Positions 1 through 12,100 of a stretch of DNA of 64,000 bases are shown in pieces. Where the stretch lies: NCBI GenBank assembly GCA_014529385.2, contig CM043956.1, positions 61,842,620 through 61,906,619 of the forward strand. Reading direction: 5' to 3'. The DNA comes from Adiantum capillus-veneris (Eukaryota > Streptophyta > Polypodiopsida > Polypodiales > Pteridaceae). Below the pieces are notes generated by a model. The model did not search any database. It saw nothing but the letters and a program-made list of their open reading frames with translations, and was not told where the DNA came from. The position numbers and the translations under genes were made by a program. Position 1 is the stretch's first letter; the number at the start of each line of letters is the position of its first letter.

Positions 1-1243
1 CAATACTCAAGTTGAGTCATGGGGAGTTCAAAGACAACTTCAACATAGTTGACTCACATCACATCAAAGAAAGTCTAGTCCTAACAAAGAGTTGGAAGAA
101 TATCTTCTTCGGGCAACAACAAAAAGCATCAACAACAACAACAAAGACGGTCCAAGAGACATCAACAAAAAAGACACAACCATCTGCAAAAAAAAAAGAT
201 AAGGCCAAACTAAACATTGAAGAAGATCATCCTCGCAAGTCAGTTTTTCCTTCGACAAGCCCACATCAAAGCTCAAGCAAATCCTCTACGTCAAGAACGA
301 AAGCTTCAACAATGCAATGGATCACTAAACAAAAGGTTTTGCAACCTAAATCTCCATCGCAGCAAAGTCTCCAAAAGAAGCAAAGAAATGTCAAGCAGGT
401 GTTGGTATCCAAGGAACACATTAAATTCAAAGATCCAATTTGGATACACTCTCAAGAACAATCTCAACAACAAAAGGCGACAGGGTGGGTGGCCTCAAAT
501 GATGTTTGGGCCAAAAAGCCCAAGGTAACGGCATGGAACTTCTCACCCTTACAAAGAAACCCCACAAAGAACAAGGCGAGCATTCAACGCAAGACAACCA
601 ACTCAACTAGGAGAAAGAAGAAGCAAAAGAAAAGAGCTTCAAAGAAGCAAAGAATACAAAAAATATGGGTACCAAAGTCAGAGATTTATCAAGCTACCCA
701 ACAAGGCCAAATGAAGACAAAGAATAGAATGGTTCCCGTCAAGCTACTTGTAGCACAAGGATTCTATGAAGGTAACACCCAAATATGGTTACCCAAAGTA
801 GTTGCTCAACATAGAGCCACTAAAACCAACCAAGTAGCAAAGGACCCCACACAAAGACAATCAACAACAACAAAGAGCCAATGGAGACTAAGAACAACAA
901 GGGAGAAACAACCTCAAAATGGATCCCTCGTCTTCTACTACAAAAGCAAGGCTTTTACAATGGTAATAGCCAAGTATGGATACAAAAGCCTAGTGTCCAC
1001 CATCAAGTCAAGGGAGCAACTCATGAAGCAAGAACAAAGTGGGTCTTAAAACCACTGTTGAAAACTCACGCTCCTCACAAAGAAGAAAAAGTGAAGGTAC
1101 AACAATGCGGCCTCCTTACGGAACATCCCATGCAACAAAAGAAGCTAGAGGAGTCAAAGTATGCCAACTTACTTCAAAAGATGGTGGAATCCAAAGACCA
1201 AAGCAATGATAGAGGCCTTAATCTCAAGAACTTATGGCATTAG
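1..1243 (+). pseudogene. C-terminal tail of element X polyprotein with tryptophan (W-x-P-K) repeats
   Basis: The frame is open from the window edge to a stop at 1047-1049. A second frame continues the same protein type to 1243, so a frameshift near 890 is likely. The product is very rich in Lys, Gln, Ser and Thr and repeats a short motif about every 20-40 residues: variants of W-[IVL]-P-K such as IWVPKSE, IWLPKV, KWIPR, VWIQKP and KWVLKP. The same motif forms the tail of the Y protein at 45187-47277. No catalytic domain is visible in this piece. The highly basic, low-complexity make-up suggests nucleic-acid binding, which is inference. The protein start is outside the window. Confidence 0.65.
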
Positions 1244-1632
1244 GTTTCAGGCCATGAATAGGTAAGTTCAAGTCGCCATTAAAAATACATGGCATAAAAG
1301 TCAAGAGTCGGGCAGCTGAGCCACTAAATGAGCAAGGCATTAGTCCCAAATCTTCAAGGAAAATTCTCTGTGGTCTAAGAGTCTTAGCTATTCTAGGTAC
1401 TACTCAAGGTGGAGGAGTTGAGCATATTTATGTTGTGTCGCTCATGCTGGTATAGGTGAGCATAAGAGTCCAAGCCTATGTATTTTAAGTTTGGTAAAGT
1501 GAAGAAGAGAGTCCAAAAGACACTCACGCACTATGCATAGTGCGTAATGAGTGGAGAAGCTTCAACATAAAAAACCCTTCTTGGAAATGTGGAAGCTATT
1601 GAGGTGTCCTTGGATATCACATGTGCTACATT
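1244..1632 (+). other. Element X 3' non-coding region, first part
   Basis: There is no ORF of note. The stretch 1310-1632 aligns by eye with 48010-48340 of element Y and breaks off abruptly at 1632, where the TIR transposon begins. The alignment resumes at 17085. Confidence 0.7.
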
Positions 1633-1701
1633 CATTAGGCGAAATATGAATCTTGCATGGGCCTTGTAAGGAATCCTAATTTTTAGGGATTAAGGCTAAT
1701 G
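1633..1701 (+). repeat. Left terminal inverted repeat of the TIR transposon
   Basis: It begins CATTAGGCGAAATATGAA and ends near GGGATTAAGGCTAATG. It pairs with 17031-17084 read on the other strand and has about 13 extra bases in the middle. Confidence 0.75.
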
Positions 1702-2058
1702 TTGTGTGGGGTTTAGGGGGCAAGGGCATTGAAGAAGGTAGTTTTGAGTAGGCTTTTCTAGCCTTTTTTTTAGACAAATGTAGGATGTGGACCTAAAGGG
1801 TTACTTTCTCTCTCTAGCTTTTTTCAAAGTGAAGGAAGCATAGAGATGTGTCCACATCAATAAAAACGTGGGTCACAAAGAGACAAAATTTGACTTTTTT
1901 TTAAAAAAATTTCATTTTTACTTGTTTCTAACTTGAAACTCCCTCCCAACATATATACATATCCAAAAATCATTTTTTGACCCATTTTTTAACCCACAAG
2001 CTTAGAAAGTCCATTTTTTCAAAACTCTTTTCCCCTAAAAAGTAATAAACATTTTGTT

Positions 2059-2094
2059 CTCTCCTCCTCCTCCCTCCTCCCTCCTCCCTCCTCC

Positions 2095-2134
<40 letters not shown>

Positions 2135-2245
2135 CATCTCTCCCCCTCTCCCTCTCCTCTCCCTCCCTGCCCCTACCTTCCTCCTCCTCCCCAATCTCTC
2201 CCTCCCCCCCCTCCCTCCTTCTCTCCTCCCATCTTCCTCAACCTC
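2059..2245. repeat. Polypyrimidine tract with (CTCC)n and (CT)n
   Basis: Almost pure C/T on the + strand, just upstream of the transposase-like gene start at 2300. It may be leader or promoter sequence. It translates as a Pro/Ser run that I do not regard as coding. Confidence 0.8.
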
Positions 2246-2299
2246 TCTATCCTTCCCCCTCTATCTTTTCATCATTTGCTTCCTCACGCAACATCTTCC

Positions 2300-5250
2300 A
2301 TGGTGCTCACGGACATCACAAATGGTTTGCTTCCACCACCACATACTCCGCACACCAAAAGCATACATATTCGCTTACCCACGGAATTTGCACCGAAGAC
2401 CACTAGTGAAGGTGATCAAAGGTCATCACAGGAACGTTGCACCCCTTGTGATACCAATGTTGACATTTGGGTGGATGGCCATTTGTACCCGTACGATCCT
2501 ATAAGCTGCTTCCATCCACAATTTCATAGCCTTTCCACATTTCTTCAATTTCTTGGGAGGGGTGAAGCAGGTTTGTTAGGCTATTGCAAGCGGTTGTGTA
2601 TGGGTGCAGGTGCTTCTTTGCATATGTGGATGCACGAATGTCAAGCTCTTCACCTCAAGACGACGGCATTACAAGAGAGTGTTGCCTCTTCGGAGAGGGT
2701 AGTTAAAACTCTTGAACAACAAATGCAAGAAAAGGAGTCCCACATCCAAAAGCTTACCAACACCATCACATACTTGAAAGAAACACCCCTTGGTGCAAGG
2801 GAACGCAAACTCACGTATTCATCCATTGAAACTCTTGCACATTTGGGAGGAGCACGCAAACGACGAGTTACAGTCACAAGGTGATTTGATCTTTACTTGC
2901 ATGATGCATTCTTACTTCACACTATTTTCTAACATTTATGTTTATTTGTTGCTAGAAACTTCATCCAGGAGGCATGCGGTGGAACAAGCCAAGATGATCG
3001 AGTCAACCTTCTCACTAGTTGTCTCAATACCCAGGACGTGATTTCTATCTTACAATCACCTGGAGGTAAGCACATTAAGGATGCAGTCACCAAGGACCTT
3101 ATGCATAAATTAAGACATGTGGTTAGTGATGATGACGTTCAACAAGCTTGTGATGAAGCTGGAATCAGCACCAAAGCCTATTAGGCTATTTTCCAACTCC
3201 TAAAGGATGCCCTCAAAGAACATGGCATTGTGGAAAACCTATTTTCCGTTCCTCACAAGGTCAAGCTGGCAAAGAAGGCCACAAACGAAGATGTGTTCTC
3301 CCGCATTGGGACATACCTACACATTGAGGACACAATGCCAACTTCCCTTTATGCTTCGTACGCAACAAAGACAAGGGGAAAAGGTAAGAAACAATCCATA
3401 AGACCTTCGGAGAAGGGCTTTCCTTACACAATGTGGAACAATATTTTCGTGGATCTTAGAAGGCTTCAAGAAGCCATGCTTAGATTTTACGAGTTACCTG
3501 AAGAAGGTGACACACTTTACTTTTTTCTTTGGTATTATTCTTATCATAGACTATGAAGTTTAAAGTCTTAGCACTATTTATTTTGTAGTGCTTGGCACAA
3601 AAGTCGCTTTTGTGCTGAAACTCGATGAGTGTCAAATAGTGAAAGGCCGAAGGTTAGCGAGGCTAAGTGTCACTCTAATGAATGAGGCTCTTCTGCAAAC
3701 CAAGCGAAGGGATTCAGTCGAGCCATCTCCCACCCCATCTTTTAGCGTGCAATCAGAGAAAGACATTTGGTGGTTGGGTACTATTGAGATGCCCAAAGAG
3801 ACCAATGGAGTACTTTCATGGATTTTTGAGAGAACTCCATGGATCACAGAAGTAATACACTCCCAAATTGCAGGTCAGAAGTTGGAGATTGAGGGTTTTG
3901 GTAGTTATGATGTGGAGTGGCACTTAGGTGGGGATTTGAAGACCATAAAGTGTTTGCTTGGCTGCAAACAAGGGGCTTCTTCTCTCATGCCTTGTCCATT
4001 TTGCACTTGAGGGTACAAACCTAATGGAAAAAAATCACATAAGAGCACTGCAAAGGCTGGATCCATGCTTCCATGACAAGGGCATGGAGAACAAGGGTTA
4101 GATTGTCGTGATGTCGGAGATGAAGGTAGAGAATGGGAAGCATCTATTCTGAGATGTCCCATGCTCAATTCCGTAGACGTGATCAAAAGGACCACGCTTG
4201 GAATCCAATCTTTTGATTTCCTCTATCGAATGTACATTTTTGTACATTACACACATTCATGCGCATTTTTGATAGGCTATTGAAGCTCCACATTGACTAT
4301 GCTTTCATGATGAAACCGTTGGAAAAGTCCCAGGAAGCGATCGAAAGAGTGGAGGTACTCTTGAATTCCATTGGCTGTCACGGTGGAAATGTGTCTATCG
4401 TTGTTGCAAAGAACAGGGGAGGCCCATGAAATTGCTCAACAAGTGTCAATGAGTGGACAAAAAGCTAGACACTTTTTGAAGAAAGTTTCCCAAGGAAAGC
4501 CAAGTCGATATGATGCTCAAAACAGCTCCAACCAGCAGGCAGGTAACCTTTGGGAGCTTTGGAAGGAGTTATGCAAAGCTACTACCGACAATGATTCAAA
4601 TGGAGAGCTTGCAAACAAGCGCAAGCAAGTTTGGGCACATTTTGATAAAATGGTCAAGCTTATGGGCCTTAACAGCACAACAGAAGAACAACGCCAATCA
4701 TTTCAAGAAGCCTTGGCGGATTTTACCAAGGTCTTCACCCTTTCTTGGGGTGAAAATAACATCACACATTACATGGTAAGTCATTTTACATGGTGTATTC
4801 ATTACAAGGGATTGTTTTTATTTAATAATGTGGATCATTTACTCATGTGAATAGCATATCTTGTTTGTGCATGGTGCATTTTTTATGCACAAGTATGGAT
4901 CGCTTGAAATTTTTAGCACTCAAGGCATGGAGAAGTCCCATTATCGAGCAAGGGGAGTGTACTTCAAAAATACTCGACATGGTGGTGGAATGGTGCAATC
5001 CAATTATTTGGAGGAGATGTTCAATTGGTTTTTTCGCTCAACATTTGCTCGTAAGCTCACAATGGAGCGTGCGCGACAATCCAAGATTACTATTGAAGTG
5101 CGGAAGTGGAGTCGTCAAGAGCATAGCAACAAGTGGCAAATGTCGCAAGGTCCCACCAAGCATGCTGCATGGCGGCGATGCAGAGTGCGACAAGGATCAA
5201 AGTGGATACTGCGTGAGTCACTAAACGTGAACGCAGGGTCCAACTCTTAG
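2300..5250 (+). pseudogene. DDE-type transposase-like gene of the TIR transposon, intron-containing and decayed
   Basis: The ATG at 2300 opens a protein with a coiled-coil segment (about 2660-2790). Introns with GT-AG ends fit at about 2881-2956, 3507-3588 and 4776-4854, each restoring one frame; a 44-base one at 4232-4275 is less certain. Transposase-like landmarks, in order: LDECQ (about 3620), a GGDLK...CPFC block (about 3930-4004), and FSTQGMEKSH (about 4912-4941). The spacing suggests an RNase H-like D-D-E core with Cys pairs, as in a large family of unclassified transposases in plants and cnidarians; this is from memory and not a search. Lesions: TAG at 3182, TGA at 4008 and 4074, and a frameshift near 4410-4425. 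The element could not supply this protein intact. Confidence 0.6.
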
Positions 5251-5389
5251 CGACATGTTTATTTAAAAAATAATACTTTTTTAAAAAAAATTAGTGTGAA
5301 CAGGGCCCTTTTTAAATGGGCCCTTATAAATATTGCATGCTCTCATAAACTACTCATTTCTTAAGAACAGGTGAGCTCTTACCAACCAA

Positions 5390-5701
5390 ATGGCGCACAC
5401 CAAACAAACCGCGAAAGAGCATCCGCTTGCCAACAAAAACACCCTCCAAGGATGTGAGAAGCCGTCATGGCTTAAAGGCACAAGAAAACGGCCACGAACG
5501 CCTGACCGTTCCAGAAACTCATCTGGTAGTGGGCATGGTGGTAGGGCACGAGAGTCATCGAGGATTGTTGAATCTCCACCTCCTCAAGATATAACACCTA
5601 GAAGGAGAATGAAGCAACCTGCCCAATGCTGGAGAGAGGAAGAGGGCCAACAAACAACAGATGATCAACAATTGTGTCTACTGTGTCTACTATCTTTGTA
5701 A
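5390..5701 (+). CDS. Small basic protein with histone-H3-tail-like N-terminus
   Basis: An ATG at 5390 opens 103 codons. The start MAHTKQTAK matches the histone H3 start (MARTKQTAR) at M, A, T3, K4, Q5, T6 and A7, with Arg2 changed to His and Arg8 to Lys. No histone fold follows. The rest is basic and disordered (Lys/Arg/Pro/Ser rich, with a GSGHGG stretch). It lies 140 bp after the transposase-like gene on the same strand, and its stop runs into a duplicated inverted-repeat region. It might be a final exon of that gene, since a strong GT donor-like site sits just before the ATG, or a separate protein. Chromatin-reader mimicry is inference. Confidence 0.45.
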   Translation: MAHTKQTAKEHPLANKNTLQGCEKPSWLKGTRKRPRTPDRSRNSSGSGHGGRARESSRIVESPPPQDITPRRRMKQPAQCWREEEGQQTTDDQQLCLLCLLSL

Positions 5702-6847
5702 TGAAATGACTTTGTAATTTCAAGTTCTTTATGTAATTTCAGTCAATTTCAGTAAATTTGTGCTTTTTAAGTACCCTTGGGGGTAGATAAGCCTATAAGG
5801 GGCAATAAAAAGCCTGGCCACAATGGCGCGCAAATGGCCCATCCATCAGTTTTGGATGGGCCATTTGCGCGCCCTTGTGGCTAGGCTTTTTTTGCCCCTT
5901 GTAGGCTTTTCTACCCCCAAGGGTACTTAAAAAGCACAAATTTACTAAAACCTATTGGTTTTGCAACATTATTTTACATGGATCCTTGTGGACACCATTT
6001 TTTGGCCATTTCAAGCTTTGAATTCCCTATAGGATATAAAAAAAAAAACATATTGTGAAACCAAGTGTCTATGCAACATTAATTTGGATTTTTCAAATGT
6101 CCTTGAGTGGGAACATATGCTGGAATTGCCATAGATGCAAAACCAATTCATTTCAATAAATTTGTGCTTTGTAAGTATCCTAGGGGGTAGATAAGCCTAA
6201 AAGGGGCAAAATAAAGCCTAGCCACAAGGGCGCGCAAATGGCCCATCCAAAACTGACAGTTGTGTCTACTGTGTCTACTATCTTTGTAATGAAATGACTT
6301 TGTAATTTCAAGTTCTTTATGTAATTTCAGTCAATTTCAGTAAATTTGTGCTTTTTAAGTACCCTTGGGGGTAGATAAGCCTATAAGGGGCAATAAAAAG
6401 CCTGGCCACAATGGCGCGCAAATGGCCCATCCATCAGTTTTGGATGGGCCATTTGCGCGCCCTTGTGGCCAGGCTTTTTTTGCCCCTTGTAGGCTTTTCT
6501 ACCCCCAAGGGTACTTAAAAAGCACAAATTTACTAAAACCTATTGGTTTTGCAACATTATTTTACATGGATCCTTGTGGACACCATTTTTTGGCCATTTC
6601 AAGCTTTGAATTCCCTATAGGATATAAAAAAAAAACATATTGTGAAACCAAGTGTCTATGCAACATTAATTTGGATTTTTCAAATGTCCTTGAGTGGGAA
6701 CATATGCTAGAATTGCCATAGATGCAAAACCAATTCATTTCAATAAATTTGTGCTTTGTAAGTATCCTAGGGGGTAGATAAGCCTAAAAGGGGCAAAATA
6801 AAGCCTAGCCACAAGGGCGCGCAAATGGCCCATCCAAAACTGATGGA
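5672..6847 (+). repeat. 588-bp tandem duplication containing foldbacks
   Basis: Bases 5672-6259 are repeated at 6260-6847 almost without change (offset 588). Each unit holds a large hairpin (arms about 5751-5846 and 5852-5946 in the first copy) built around GTACCCTTGGGGGTAG and its complement, with a GGCGCGCAAATGG block near the loop. The ORF at 6365-6721 lies wholly inside and is not considered a gene. Confidence 0.85.
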
Positions 6848-6982
6848 TGGTCCATTTGTGCGCCCTTGTGGCCAGGCTTTTTTTGGCCCTTGGTAGGCTT
6901 ATCTACCCCCTAGGGAACATAAAATACCTAAATTTACTGAAATTGACTGAAACTACATACAGAACTTGAAATTACAAAGTCA
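5707..6982. repeat. Long inverted repeat between convergent transposon genes
   Basis: The 53-bp outer arms (5707-5759 and 6930-6982) are near-perfect inverse copies. Inside are three foldback units (two in the 588-bp duplication, a third at about 6740-6930). The structure lies between the + strand genes ending at 5701 and the - strand gene ending at 7074, so both 3' ends would transcribe into it. It may serve as a shared bidirectional 3' end, or form double-stranded RNA. Confidence 0.8.
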
Positions 6983-7905
6983 CTTATCAAAACAATTTTC
7001 ATATCACCAATTGAAACAATTTTCAAGATTGACAAATCACATTCAAAAGAATTTGCAAGATAGAGAGACAATTTCAAATATTTTTTATTACTTCCAAAAC
7101 GGTGATTTTACATAATGTATCTGAGGAGTTCATATTTTTTTTGACCATTTCCTGACGCCTATTTTGCGCGTAAGGCAACTCCCCAGTCAGGAGGGAGTGT
7201 GCTATGGCCTTTGGGTCAGTTGAGCCAATGGAAGCATGTATCCCTATCTGGGCAAGCACTTTACCACGAAAGCCAGTGCCAAACGCTGTGCATACAAGGG
7301 ATCTACGCACTAGGAACACTTGATGCGCAGTTTGAGCAATGGTGCTCAAACACAAAAACTTGCTCAAAGCTTTTAACGACCAAGTCATAAAATGGGCTTG
7401 GGGAGTAAATTCATTATGGATAATGGCCACATCCCCAGGGGGGAGTTGTCCTAGGTAATGCGCAAGGGAAGCTTGAGGTCCAAAGCCCGTCTGCCTGCCA
7501 CCCGTCCTTACAGCAAAATCATCAACCTCCACGACATCCTGTCATAAACCGATGAAGGTGAGAAAGAAGACAATGAAGGATAAAATAGTAACATGAAATT
7601 TAGGATACAGTTTACCTCCTGCTCCTTGTCGTCCTCCTCCCTGTTGCCCTTTGCATCCAAGTCAATGCTCCCGTGCACCACAGATACGACCTTTGGATCA
7701 TCAGATGGGAGGTTGCATAATGGCATAGGCATCCTAGCAGCCTCAACCTTGGCTTGCGTGCCTTGGAATTCTTCATCAGCCACGTGAAACTGCTCTGTTG
7801 CGAGGAACTCCGCACATACAACTGCAATAGTGTCAGCAAACAGAGTCCCCATCTGGCAAGATCTTGCTTTCTAGGGCATCTGGCATATTGTCTAAGGGAC
7901 ATTTG

Positions 7906-7989
7906 TGTTAGGAAATAAGACGTAGCTAAATAGATAATTGAGTAGATTACTTAATGGAGAGAGACAGATTTATATACACGAGATTATAG

Positions 7990-8074
<85 letters not shown>

Positions 8075-9068
8075 CACGATATACGTGGCTCACCCAATGT
8101 GGGGAACGTCCACGGGAAAGCAGCCACTCAATGGCTTTAGTACTTCGAAACAAGAAGTAGTTTACAAAGGGATTATACCCTTAATGGAGCTCCTGCCTTG
8201 CTTAACTCTCACCACCTCACACTCACCTTGTTGCATCAACTTCACACTATGAAATGTGTGTAGAAATGGCCTCCTTTTATAGGCCAAAAGGGCTGCCCTC
8301 TCTTATGAGAGACAGCCATGTGTAGCCACCCTTGTGCGAATAAGTCCGAATCGGACCCTCCAATCTGCCCATGTGTGGCCGCCCTTGAGAAGACAAGTCC
8401 GCTTTTGAATTCGGCCAGCGGCCACCAGCCATTGACTTCCGACCACCGGCCACCGGCCATCGGCCATTGACTACCCTTAATGGAGCTCCCGCCTTGCTTA
8501 ACTCTCACCACCTCACACTCACCTTGTTGCATCAACTTCACACTATGAAATGTGTGTAGAAATGACCTCCTTTTATAGGCCAAAAGGGCTGCCCTCTCTT
8601 ATGAGAGACAGCCATGTGTAGCCACCCTTGTGTAGCCACCCTTGTGCGAATAAGTCCGAATCGGACCCTCCAATCCGCCCATGTGTGGCGGCCCTTGAGA
8701 AGACAAGTCCGCTTTTGAATTCGGCCAGCGGCCACCAGCCATTGACTTTCGACCACCGGCCACCGGCCATTGACTTTTGACCACCGGCCATCGGCCATTG
8801 ACTACCGGCCACTAGCCAACCGACCGGTTGTTTTCCGACCACTTTCCGGCCGCTGTCCGGCCATAATATTCCGGCGAAAAAAAAAGTCTCGGGGGCCTCC
8901 GCCCCCGAGGCCTTTAAAGTTGTCCCTGATTCTTGTCCGTGAAAATTTTGGTTTCCGGTGAGTGATTTTCCTTCACGCACAATGGCTTCTCCTCATAATG
9001 GGGCCCTTACAAATGTGCGCTTTTACCACAGAAAATTACAAAGGGTAAATCAGGCTCCATACTTAACA
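7906..9068 (-). repeat. 3' LTR of the copia element, enlarged by an internal tandem duplication
   Basis: 1163 bp against 853 bp for its partner. Bases from 8176 to about 8471 are repeated from 8472 (offset 296), starting at ACCCTTAATGGAGCTC. The partner LTR has one copy. An (AG)n microsatellite fills 7994-8070. Confidence 0.93.
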
Positions 9069-9095
9069 ATCTCCCACTTGGAGACTGATCTCCAA
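9069..9095 (-). promoter_or_regulatory. Copia polypurine tract and adjacent stem-loop
   Basis: On the - strand, AAGTGGGAGAT abuts the 3' LTR. Overlapping its upstream side is an 18-nt inverted repeat (9078-9095), TTGGAG...CTCCAA on the + strand. Confidence 0.6.
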
Positions 9096-9128
9096 ACCAA
9101 ACCTGTGACTGCTTTCCATTTTGGCTTC

Positions 9129-12100
9129 TTATCCTTGAATGCCGATTGAAGATGAGCAAAAGCTCAACTTCTCCTTGTTGACCACCTTTGTAAACATGTC
9201 TGCAGGATTTTCACTTGTATGCACCTTTCTTAGCTTGAGCTGTCCCTCTTCCAAAAGAGTGTGTATGAAGTGATATCTCACCTCAATGTGCTTTGTCCTT
9301 GAATGAAAGGCTGAGTTCTTCGCAAGATGGATAGCGCTTTGGCTATCACTGTACAAGACACAATTGTCTTGTTTGAATCCAAGCTCTTCTAAGAATCTGT
9401 GAAGCCACAGAATTTCTTTGCTTGCCTCCGTCATTGCTACATACTCTGCTTCCGTGGTAGAAAGTGAAACCACTTTCCGCAGCTTTGAAGCCCAGCTTAC
9501 TGCTGTGCCTCCAACCGTGAACACATAGCCAGTAGTGCTCCTTCGAGTATCTTTGTCACTTGCCATATCTGCATCAGCATACCCTTCTAGAAAAATATCA
9601 TTTCCTCCAAAATACAAAGCATTTGTTGTTGTCCCTTTTAGATACCTAAGTATCCACTTCACAGCTTGCCAATGCTCTTTACCTGGGTTGTCCATGAACC
9701 TACTCACAACTCCCACTGCATGTGCAATGTCTGGCCTTGTCCAGACCATAGCATACATTAGAGAACCTACCGTTGCAGCATATGGAACTTTAGACATATA
9801 GGCTATCTCCTCATGTGTCTTTGGACACATATCCTTCGTTAGTTTAAAATGACCAGCCAAAGGTGTAGAAACTAGTTTTGCATTTTGCATTGCAAACCTT
9901 TCTAGTACCTTCTTGATGTAATCTTCTTGAGATAGCTTTATTGTCTTCTTCGTCTTGTCCCTTGATATTTTCATACCAAGTATCCTCTTTGCAGCACCTA
10001 AATCTTTCATTGAAAAAGATTTGGACAGCTCCTCTTTTAGGTCTTTGATGTTCTGCATGTTAGCACTTGCAATCAACATGTCATCAACATACAACATTAG
10101 GATGATGAATTTACCATCTCCCAAATTCTTCGTGTAGACGCAGTGATCCGAGTTGCATCTTGTGAATCCATGATCCAACATCCATCGATCAAACTTCAAG
10201 TACCATTGTCTTGATGCTTGATTTAAACCATACAAGCTCTTCTTTAATCTGCAAACCATTTTCTCCTTACCTTTTACTTCATACCCCTTTGGTTGAAGCA
10301 TGTAGATTTCCTCCTCTAAGTCATCGTGAGGGAATGCCGTATTTACATCCATTTGCTCGAGAATTAGATCATGAGCAGCCACAAGGCTTAAGACAAGCCT
10401 AATTGAGTTCATTTTTACAACAGGAGAAAATATTTCATTGAAGTCAATACCTTTCTTTTGAGAAAACCCTTTTACCACAAGCCTAGACTTGTACCTTTTC
10501 TTCCCACCTTCTTCTTCCTTCAGCTTGTACACCTATTTGTTTTGAAGTGCCCGCTTACCTTTAGGCAACTCAACCAACTCCCATGTTTGGTTGCGATGTA
10601 GTGATTCCATCTCCACTTGCATGCTCTTCGTCCATTCTTCTTTGGATTCATGTTGCATAGCTTCTTCGTATGATTCCGACTCTCCAGAATCTGAGATCAA
10701 GAGATGGTTGAAGGAAGGAACAAACCTTTCTGGAGGTCTACTTGCTCTTGTAGATCTTCGGGGAATAGGTTGAGGCTCCTCATTTGGTTGACGTTGTTGC
10801 ACATTGTCACCATTTGCAGTCCTTGAGTCTTCACCGTCCTCAAGCTCCATGTACTCATCACCTGCTTCTTTTGTTTGTTTTCTTTCCAAGTAATCTTTGT
10901 ACATATTTTGTTCGTTAAAAATTACATCCCTACTCCTTAAGATTTTACCATCTTCAGGATTCCATAGGCGATACCCAAAGTCTCCTTCTCCATAGCCAAT
11001 GAAGAAACACTTTTTGGACTTTGCATCTAACTTTGATCTTAGGCTTCTATCTATGTGCATGAAAGCCTCACACCCAAACACTTTGAGAAATGCATAATTC
11101 ACCGGTTTACCTGTCCATGCCTCTTTTGGAACTCCCCCATCCAATGCCGTTGAGGGTGACCGATTGATTAAGTACACAGACGTACTTACAGCTTTCGCCC
11201 AAAGCTCAAGCGGTAGGCCTGCATGTAGCCGCATGCTTCGTGCTCGTTCCATGATTGTCCTATTTATCCCTTCCGAAATCCCATTTTGTTGAGGTGTCCT
11301 TGGGGTTGTCCTTTGCCTCCGAATGTCATTGCTAGCACAAAAGCTTTCAAAAGCTTGGCTTCAATATTCGCCTCCATTGTCGGATCTGAGGCATTTAACC
11401 TTGGTACCTGTTTCATTCTCCACAAAGGCTTTCCACCTTTGAAATATGGAAAATACATCGGATTTGTTCTTCATGACATAAACCCATGTTTTTCTAGTCG
11501 CATCGTCTATGAATGTTACATAGTACAATGAGCCACCAAGTGATGGTGTACTTGCAGAACCCCAAACATCAGAATGAACCAACTCAAGTTTTTTATTTTT
11601 TCTTTCATTTCTTGATTTTTGAAATTTTACCCTCTTTTGTTTACCATAAACACAATCTTCACAGAACTCTAAGTCCACTTCTTTCAAACCTAGTAGAAGC
11701 TGCTTTGTTTGAAGGATTTGCATTCCTTTGGCACTCATATGCCCAAGTCGGTAGTGCCACACCGCACTGTCAACTTCTGTAGTTGCTGCACAAGCTGAAG
11801 GTTGCGTGCTAACAGTACACAAGTAAAGTGTACTGACTTTTTCACCCTTGGCAACCACCAAATATCCCTTTGAGATCTTCCACCGTTTGTTTCCGAATGC
11901 AATGTTGTGACCTTCATCGTCCAATTGTCCTGTACAGATCAAATTTTTGCGAAGAGAAGGAACATGCCTAACATCTTTAAGCTTCCATTCATTTCCGTTA
12001 GCAGTTTTGACAGAAACTGTACCTTTGCCGACAATCTCACAAGCTTCATCATCTCCCAAGTATACATACCCAAAATTACCTTTGGTGTAATCTTGGAAAT

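Noticed and set aside
2054..2299. N-terminal Pro/Ser extension of the transposase-like gene
   Set aside because: It is translation of a polypyrimidine microsatellite; the ATG at 2300 is a better start.
4232..4275. 44-bp intron in the transposase-like gene
   Set aside because: Restores the frame and has GT-AG ends, but is shorter than normal plant introns; kept only as a possibility.
6365..6721. 118-codon ORF on the + strand
   Set aside because: Lies entirely in the duplicated hairpin region; it is translation of an inverted repeat.
8242..8980. Four overlapping - strand ORFs rich in Trp and Gly, repeated at 13381-13823
   Set aside because: They lie in the copia LTRs and reflect repeated GGCCACCGGCC motifs, not protein coding.
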